In this document: piece by piece, positions 60,046-64,000 of the stretch | Numbering within the stretch: position 1 is the first letter of the stretch | How the letters are laid out: each line of letters begins with the position of its first letter | From: Nocardioides pini | GTDB taxonomy: Bacteria; Actinomycetota; Actinomycetes; Propionibacteriales; Nocardioidaceae | Length of the DNA: 64,000 bases | Direction of reading: 5' to 3' | Assembly (NCBI RefSeq): GCF_026712185.1 | Contig: NZ_JAPPUX010000003.1 | Location: 186,001 to 250,000 of the forward strand | Program-made: the position numbers and the translations under genes | Notes under the pieces: generated by a model | The model's database searches: none | Seen by the model: the letters and a program-made list of their open reading frames with translations, nothing else | Told to the model about the DNA's origin: nothing

Positions 60046-60396
60046 ATGAGCACCCTCAGCCTTGCCCCCGCTTTCACCGCCACCCCGCGTGCCCGCTCGA
60101 CGGTCCGCCTGACCCGTCGCGGCCGCCTGGCGGTCTTCCTGACCTCGCTGTTCCTCGTCCTCGGCGTGGCGTTCATGCTCGCCGGCGGCGCGGTCGGCAC
60201 CGGGGAGGCCGGTCAGCCGGCTCCGACGGAGATCGTCCAGGTCGCGCCCGGCGACACCCTGTGGGGGATCGCCAGCGAGCTCGCCACCGACGGCGACGTC
60301 CGCTCCGTGATGAGCGAGATCGAGCGGCTCAACGCCCTCGAGTCCGCCGGCCTCTCGGCCGGCCAGAAGCTCCGCGTCCCAGTCGTCTCCGACTGA
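60046..60396 (+). CDS. SOS-inducible LysM-domain membrane protein (division-inhibitor candidate)
   Basis: The protein is 116 aa. A basic N-terminus (residues 1-28) is followed by one membrane helix (LAVFLTSLFLVLGVAFMLAGG) and an extracellular LysM domain (IVQVAPGDTLWGIASELA...LNALESAGLSAGQKLRVP). Size, layout and position divergent to lexA match Rv2719c of M. tuberculosis and resemble YneA of Bacillus and DivS of Corynebacterium, which halt division after DNA damage. CAGGAGG lies before ATG 60046. The LexA boxes at 59874-59941 support induction by DNA damage. Confidence 0.85.
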   Translation: MSTLSLAPAFTATPRARSTVRLTRRGRLAVFLTSLFLVLGVAFMLAGGAVGTGEAGQPAPTEIVQVAPGDTLWGIASELATDGDVRSVMSEIERLNALESAGLSAGQKLRVPVVSD

Positions 60397-60450
60397 CGCA
60401 GAGGCCTCCATCAGCCGCTTCGACCCCGGCTGGTGGAACCAAGGGGAAGA

Positions 60451-60482
60451 CCGAGGGGCGGGCCCAGTGGCCCGCCCCTCGG
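60451..60482 (+). terminator. Terminator after the LysM gene
   Basis: A perfect 14-bp stem CCGAGGGGCGGGCC / GGCCCGCCCCTCGG with loop CAGT, followed by CGCATTTG. Confidence 0.8.
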
Positions 60483-60573
60483 CGCATTTGTGGTCGCGTG
60501 TTCCTCGCTCACGGGATCCGGGTGCTCGGGGTGCGGGCGAGGGTGGCGGCCAGTGCGGGCGGCGCGGCCGAGG

Positions 60574-60708
60574 GTGGCGGCGTACGACATCACCGAGGCA
60601 CGTGTTGTTGTCGTTCGCCGCCACGGTGAGCGGGGCGGCTGGTTGGCGCGCGAGAGGGTGGCGGCATACGACATGGCCGGGGCCCGTGTTGTTGTCGTTC
60701 GCCGCCAC
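60574..60708. repeat. Two copies of a 51-bp palindromic repeat in a 411-bp gene-free stretch
   Basis: Copies at 60574-60624 and 60658-60708 (84-bp period) agree at 46 of 51 positions. Arms are GTGGCGGCGTACGACA and TTGTCGTTCGCCGCCAC. A fragment of the left arm also occurs at about 60540-60552. The space between the LysM gene and the lipoprotein gene (60397-60807) otherwise holds only the terminator at 60451. Translation in either frame gives no recognisable protein. Confidence 0.85.
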
Positions 60709-60807
60709 CCTGGGTGACTTCTCCACAGGTTTTGCCGTCGGGGTGGTTCCGCGGTCGCCCGGATGGGTAGTTTCAGCGTGCTGACGCTGTTCTCGGGAAG
60801 GCCCCTC

Positions 60808-61341
60808 ATGCATCCACGCCGCCTGCACGTACGCCGCGCACTCGCGCTGACCCTGACGGTTCCCCTCCTGCTCGCCGGGTGCTCCGACGACCCCGAGCCG
60901 CAGCCGAAGATGCCGGAGACCACCAGCTCCTCGCCCACGCCGACTCCGACCGAATCCGGGACGCCGCAGGCGGAGAGTCCGGAGGACTTCATCCGGCGGT
61001 GGGTGAGAGCCGGCGACGAGATGCAGGTGACGGGGGAGACGGCTGAATACGAGAGTCTCGTGGATGGGACATGCAAAGCCTGTATCTCGTTCGTGGAATC
61101 GGTGAAGGACGTCTACAGCAACGGCGGGTCGGTGGACTTTGCTGGCTCAGAGGTCAATGCCATCAAGAGGCGTGAGCCGAAGCCGCCCACGTTCGCGCTG
61201 ACAAAGACACTCCCCAGGACGGTTATCCGACGGCAGCAGGGATCACAGCCCGAAGTCCTCCCGCCTGGGCGGACAACTTTGCTCGTCATCCTCAAGCAGA
61301 AGCCGGATGGGTGGGCCATCTCCTATTACGGGATCCTTTGA
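60808..61341 (+). CDS. DUF6318-like lipoprotein
   Basis: The protein is 177 aa. A lipoprotein signal with lipobox LLLAGCS is followed by a Ser/Thr/Pro linker and a small domain: EDFIRRWVRAGDEMQVTGETAEYESLVDGTCKACISFV, including the paired cysteines CKAC typical of DUF6318. Function unknown. ATG 60808 is used because MHPRRLHVRRALALTLTV begins a proper signal; ATG 60763 is poor. Local GC is lower than in neighbours. It overlaps the next gene by one base. Confidence 0.7.
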   Translation: MHPRRLHVRRALALTLTVPLLLAGCSDDPEPQPKMPETTSSSPTPTPTESGTPQAESPEDFIRRWVRAGDEMQVTGETAEYESLVDGTCKACISFVESVKDVYSNGGSVDFAGSEVNAIKRREPKPPTFALTKTLPRTVIRRQQGSQPEVLPPGRTTLLVILKQKPDGWAISYYGIL

Positions 61342-62105
61342 TGCTGCGAGTCGTCCTCGCCTTTGTGCTGGCAGGAATTGGCGTGATGGCCATCCCCTCC
61401 GGCGTTCAAGCAGCGGGTTGCCTCGCGGTCGGAATGGACGGTGTTTCAGCCGAGTGCGTCTGGAGCTACTCGGACTACGAGAGCTCGTCCGGCTCAGGCG
61501 ACGGCCACACCTGGGTCGTGTCCATCCAGTGCGACAACGGCGGCATCTGCACCGAGCACGTCGAGTGCGTCGAGGGCGGCCAGGAGGGATACGTCCACGA
61601 CGTCTTCATGGACGGCACGGACGTCGGCGACGTCTGCGTGCCGGACAATGCCGTACAACAAGTCGACATCGCCAAGCTGGTGATCCGCCAGTTCAAACGG
61701 ATCGCGTGGCCGGCGTCCAAGCTCGTCGTGCAACCGCGCGGTGGGCGGACTCTCGTGAACTTCGAGACGAACTTCTACACACCCGACCACCGCTCCATCG
61801 ATCAGGACCTCACGATCGCCGGCCAGGCGGTGGTGATCCGCGCTGTACCGGTCTCGTACACCTACTACTTCGGCGACGACGACAGCACCACGACCGCGAG
61901 CCCTGGGAGCCCGCACCCCGATCTGGAGATCACCCACATGTACACGCGCACGGGCGACGTCGTCGTACGGGTGGACACGACGTACGGCGGTGAGTACCGC
62001 ATCGGGCAGGGGGAGTGGACGTCGATCCCGGACACCCTGACGGTCCAGGGGGAGGGGCAGGACCTCGAGATCGTCGAGGCGCTCCCGCAGCTCGTCCTCG
62101 AGTGA
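61341..62105 (+). CDS. Secreted protein with PKD-like domain
   Basis: The protein is 254 aa. The signal peptide is residues 1-24 (MLRVVLAFVLAGIGVMAIPSG). Cysteine-rich N-terminal half (GCLAVGMDGVSAEC; QCDNGGICTEHVEC). The C-terminal half reads as a PKD-type beta sandwich: VSYTYYFGDDDSTTT followed by HPDLEITHMYTRTGDVVVRVDTTYGG. It overlaps the lipoprotein gene (TGATG), so the two are probably one surface system. Partner or ligand unknown. Confidence 0.65.
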   Translation: MLRVVLAFVLAGIGVMAIPSGVQAAGCLAVGMDGVSAECVWSYSDYESSSGSGDGHTWVVSIQCDNGGICTEHVECVEGGQEGYVHDVFMDGTDVGDVCVPDNAVQQVDIAKLVIRQFKRIAWPASKLVVQPRGGRTLVNFETNFYTPDHRSIDQDLTIAGQAVVIRAVPVSYTYYFGDDDSTTTASPGSPHPDLEITHMYTRTGDVVVRVDTTYGGEYRIGQGEWTSIPDTLTVQGEGQDLEIVEALPQLVLE

Positions 62106-62111
62106 CGACAA

Positions 62112-62152
62112 CGTGGAAGATCCGAGCCACCAGGTGACGCGGATGTTCCACG
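62112..62152. repeat. PSH-type palindrome between convergent genes
   Basis: The 41-bp palindrome has arms CGTGGAAGATCCG / CGGATGTTCCACG and core GAGCCACCAGGTGAC. It is the third copy of the family seen at 38765-38806 and 39850-39894. It sits seven bases after the PKD-like gene stop and touches the end of the next minus-strand gene. Confidence 0.85.
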
Positions 62153-62153
62153 C

Positions 62154-62492
62154 TCAGCGAGCCGCGCGCTTCCCGCCGACGGGCCGCGGAGGAGCGCCGT
62201 CGGAGGGTGGGGGCGAGGTGATCCCCAGCGCCCGCGTCAGCCGCGCCAGCAGCAGCAGCCCGACGAAGAGGCAGGCGATCGCGCCGAGGCAGGCGAGCGC
62301 CATGAAGCTCCAGGCCGACCCGCCCGACCCCGCGCGCGCCGCCGTACCGAAGTCGATGGCCGCGTAGACGAGGTAGCCCCAGGCGACCAGGCAGAGGGTG
62401 ATCGCGGCACCCAGACCGAGGGCAGCCTTGTTCAGGGTCCGCGGCGCCGGGGCGGCCCTCCGCGACCCTGCTCGCTTACCCCCCGTGGACAC
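62154..62492 (-). CDS. Small two-helix membrane protein
   Basis: The protein is about 112 aa. A basic N-terminus (STGGKRAGSRRAAPAPRTL) is followed by two membrane helices (about 27-48 and 62-86) and a Pro/Arg tail. No family recognised. GTG 62492 is favoured because CACAAT lies seven bases upstream and GAGG is close; ATG 62501 would lie inside that box and add three residues. Confidence 0.6.
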   Translation of the reverse strand: MSTGGKRAGSRRAAPAPRTLNKAALGLGAAITLCLVAWGYLVYAAIDFGTAARAGSGGSAWSFMALACLGAIACLFVGLLLLARLTRALGITSPPPSDGAPPRPVGGKRAAR

Positions 62493-62651
62493 GGACCTCA
62501 TTGTGTCGGACGCGGCCTGATCGGGCACGGAATCGGGTGAGGTGTGGGCCCCGACACGCCGCCGGAGGACGTCCCCACGACGGGTGACAGGGGCACTGAC
62601 CTGCGGTTTTACCGAGGCCCGGAAATTGATCCGACGAGGTCGGGCATTCGC

Positions 62652-62681
62652 TTGCGCAGCGTTGTGGTCGGGGCGTACGGT
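62652..62681 (+). promoter_or_regulatory. Promoter of nrdR-nrdJ
   Basis: TTGCGC (62652-62657) and TACGGT (62676-62681) are 18 bases apart. The predicted start near 62688 falls inside the first NrdR box, giving a leader of about 150 bases. The gap 62493-62838 contains no gene. Confidence 0.5.
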
Positions 62682-62703
62682 TACCACTACATCTAGTAGT
62701 TAC
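62680..62703 (+). promoter_or_regulatory. Putative NrdR box 1
   Basis: A 24-bp inverted repeat with perfect inner arms ACTAC / GTAGT around ATCTA, placed over the predicted transcription start. It resembles NrdR boxes of ribonucleotide-reductase promoters. Confidence 0.6.
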
Positions 62704-62713
62704 ACCGCTGTAG

Positions 62714-62722
62714 TTATCCACA
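62714..62722 (+). promoter_or_regulatory. DnaA box (overlaps putative NrdR box 2)
   Basis: TTATCCACA matches the classical DnaA box exactly. The sequence ATCCACATCTGGTG (62716-62729) repeats the ACATCT(A/G)GT element of NrdR box 1 exactly 31 bases downstream, the three-helical-turn spacing usual for paired NrdR boxes. Confidence 0.55.
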
Positions 62723-62766
62723 TCTGGTGCACAGGCCAGAGGGCGAACCACACAGCAACCGGCTAG

Positions 62767-62775
62767 TTGTCCACA
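62767..62775 (+). promoter_or_regulatory. DnaA box (actinobacterial form)
   Basis: TTGTCCACA is the preferred DnaA box of GC-rich actinobacteria. It lies 53 bases after TTATCCACA in the same orientation. Confidence 0.5.
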
Positions 62776-62838
62776 GGAACACCCCCAGTCCACACCCTGT
62801 TCTACAGGTGTGTGAAGCGCGCCCGAGAGGAGGGCCCC

Positions 62839-63315
62839 ATGCACTGTCCCTACTGCAAGAACGAGGACACCAAGGTCCTCGACTCCCGGGTCGCCGACGA
62901 CGGGGGTTCGATCCGCCGCCGTCGTACGTGCGCCGCCTGCGACCGCCGTTTCACGACGGTCGAGAAGATGCAGCTCACGGTGCTCAAGCGCTCCGGCGCG
63001 ACCGAGCCGTTCAACCGCGACAAGGCGATCGCCGGCGTCCGGAAGGCCTGCAAGGGTCGCCCGGTCACCGACGCCCAGCTCGCCTGCCTCGGCCAGGAGG
63101 TCGAGGACGCCCTGCGCCTGAGCGGGCAGGCCGAGTTCGACGCCAACGAGGTCGGGCTCGCGATTCTGGCGCCGCTGCGGGTGCTCGACGAGGTGGCGTA
63201 CCTCCGCTTCGCGAGCGTCTACCGCGCGTTCGAGTCGGTCGACGACTTCGACGCCGAGATCAAGATGCTGCGGCTCGAGCGAGCCGCGGACGATCAGCCC
63301 GTCCAGACGGGCTGA
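62839..63315 (+). CDS. nrdR: Ribonucleotide reductase repressor NrdR
   Basis: The protein is 158 aa. A zinc ribbon ([31 protein letters not shown]) is followed by an ATP cone ([25 protein letters not shown]). It senses ATP/dATP and represses ribonucleotide reductase genes. GAGAGGAGGG precedes ATG 62839, which rules out the longer frame from 62767. It probably controls itself and nrdJ. Confidence 0.96.
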   Translation: MHCPYCKNEDTKVLDSRVADDGGSIRRRRTCAACDRRFTTVEKMQLTVLKRSGATEPFNRDKAIAGVRKACKGRPVTDAQLACLGQEVEDALRLSGQAEFDANEVGLAILAPLRVLDEVAYLRFASVYRAFESVDDFDAEIKMLRLERAADDQPVQTG

Positions 63316-63325
63316 CCCACAGACG

Positions 63326-63359
63326 GCCCGGCAGACCGTGGGGAAGCGGTCTGCCGGGC
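63326..63359 (+). terminator. Hairpin between nrdR and nrdJ
   Basis: A 12-bp stem GCCCGGCAGACC / GGTCTGCCGGGC with loop of 10. nrdJ starts 60 bases later, so this may be partial termination within the operon. A second small hairpin (CGCGAG / CTCGCG) lies at 63372-63387. Confidence 0.6.
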
Positions 63360-63419
63360 TCACCAAGCACCCGCGAGAAGACTCGCGATGTTGAAACCAC
63401 CACCACCACAGGAGACGGC

Positions 63420-64000
63420 ATGACCGAGACGGTGAGCACCCGCGCCAAGGCGAGGGGCAAGGGCCTGAAGCTGGAGCGCGTCTTCAGCACCGAGGGCACG
63501 CACCCCTACGACGCCATCACGTGGGAGCGTCGCGACGTCGTCCAGCAGAACTGGAAGACCGGCGAGACCGTCTTCGAGCAGCGCGGCGTGGAGTTCCCCG
63601 ACTTCTGGTCGGTCAACGCCTCCACCATCGTCACCACCAAGTACTTCCGTGGCGCCGTCGGCACCGACGCCCGCGAGTGGAGCCTCAAGCAGCTCATCGA
63701 CCGGGTCGTGAAGACCTACACCAAGGCCGGCATCGACCACGGCTACTTCGCCACCGACGGTGACGCCGAGATCTTCGAGCACGAGCTGACCTGGCTGCTG
63801 GTCAACCAGTACTTCTCCTTCAACTCGCCTGTCTGGTTCAACGTCGGCACCCCGTCGCCGCAGCAGGTCTCTGCCTGCTTCATCCTCTCGGTCGACGACT
63901 CGATGGACTCGATCCTCAACTGGTACAAGGAGGAGGGCTTCATCTTCAAGGGCGGCTCCGGTGCCGGCCTCAACCTCTCCCGCATCCGCTCCTCCAAGGA
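63420..64000 (+). CDS. nrdJ: Vitamin B12-dependent (class II) ribonucleotide reductase NrdJ, 5' part
   Basis: The first 193 codons are visible before the window ends. The N-terminus TETVSTRAKARGKGLKLERVFSTEG, then ITWERRDVV, FWSVNASTIVTTKYFRG, FNSPVWFNVGTPSPQQVSACFILSVDDSM and FKGGSGAGLNLSRIRS are the class II NrdJ pattern; the Cys in SACFIL is part of the active-site pair. It reduces ribonucleotides to deoxyribonucleotides with adenosylcobalamin. GGAGACGGC lies before the ATG. No cobalamin riboswitch is visible in front of nrdR or nrdJ. Confidence 0.95.
   Translation, partial: MTETVSTRAKARGKGLKLERVFSTEGTHPYDAITWERRDVVQQNWKTGETVFEQRGVEFPDFWSVNASTIVTTKYFRGAVGTDAREWSLKQLIDRVVKTYTKAGIDHGYFATDGDAEIFEHELTWLLVNQYFSFNSPVWFNVGTPSPQQVSACFILSVDDSMDSILNWYKEEGFIFKGGSGAGLNLSRIRSSK

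Noticed and set aside
60574..60708. CRISPR array
   Set aside because: There are only two repeat copies, each palindromic over its full length, with a single 33-base spacer and no cas genes.
63316..63419. Cobalamin riboswitch before the B12-dependent nrdJ
   Set aside because: The gap is only 104 bases, contains two simple hairpins and lacks any B12-box-like sequence.

Overview
The window is about 70% GC or higher, gene-dense, and clearly actinobacterial. Gene content and order resemble Nocardioides or a close relative; the genus is inferred from the style of the proteins and was not tested. Two blocks are syntenic with mycobacterial and Streptomyces chromosomes. Block one (about 0.3-28.9 kb) reads mscL, SAF protein, FmdB-type zinc ribbon, 5-formyl-THF cyclo-ligase, UTP-glucose-1-P uridylyltransferase, moeA/glp, rimJ-like, sepX/glpR-like, then Pmt, rsmI, tatD, rpfB, rsmA, ispE. 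Block two (about 33-64 kb) reads gluABCD, miaB, miaA, dapF, hflX, DinG-type helicase, lexA, a LysM division-inhibitor candidate, nrdR, nrdJ.

Layout. 0-9.5 kb: mechanosensitive channel, penicillin-acylase-family enzyme, folate and UDP-glucose enzymes, and a molybdenum-cofactor cluster (moeA, moaC, mog). 9.5-20.3 kb: a SepX/GlpR-like division protein, tRNA-Ala(CGC), several membrane proteins, and an operon of a sulfite-oxidase-fold molybdoenzyme plus a flavin reductase that would use the cofactor made upstream. 20.3-30.8 kb: Pmt mannosyltransferase, a PhoX-like Tat protein, the rsmI-tatD-rpfB-rsmA-ispE run, and an ABC-F ATPase. 30.8-33.2 kb: a MarR regulator facing a trans-aconitate-methyltransferase-like gene, with two operators between them. 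33.2-38.7 kb: glutamate ABC transporter, a 2H phosphoesterase, and miaB. 38.7-42.7 kb: an AbiEi/Vsr-like gene inside mirror-image palindromes, Nudix hydrolase, orphan MT0933-type antitoxin, miaA, and a RibD/DHFR-like protein. 42.7-56 kb: gamma-glutamyltransferase, dapF, an SDR, a NYN-like protein, hflX, an M14 peptidase, a fused SecDF, a 42-aa membrane ORF and a helicase. 56-64 kb: sulfotransferase, FAD reductase, lexA, SDR, LysM protein under LexA boxes, a lipoprotein/PKD-like pair, nrdR, and the start of nrdJ.

Two features run through the whole window. First, many genes start exactly six bases after a TANNNT-like -10 box, so they are probably transcribed as leaderless mRNAs. Second, the intergenic spaces, and in one case a coding region, carry several distinct families of 18-51 bp palindromes. 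The most notable are two palindrome families that flank the AbiEi/Vsr-like gene in mirror order.

No insertion sequence, prophage, CRISPR array, rRNA or replication origin was seen. All coordinates and motifs were read by eye; family assignments rest on remembered family signatures and not on database searches.
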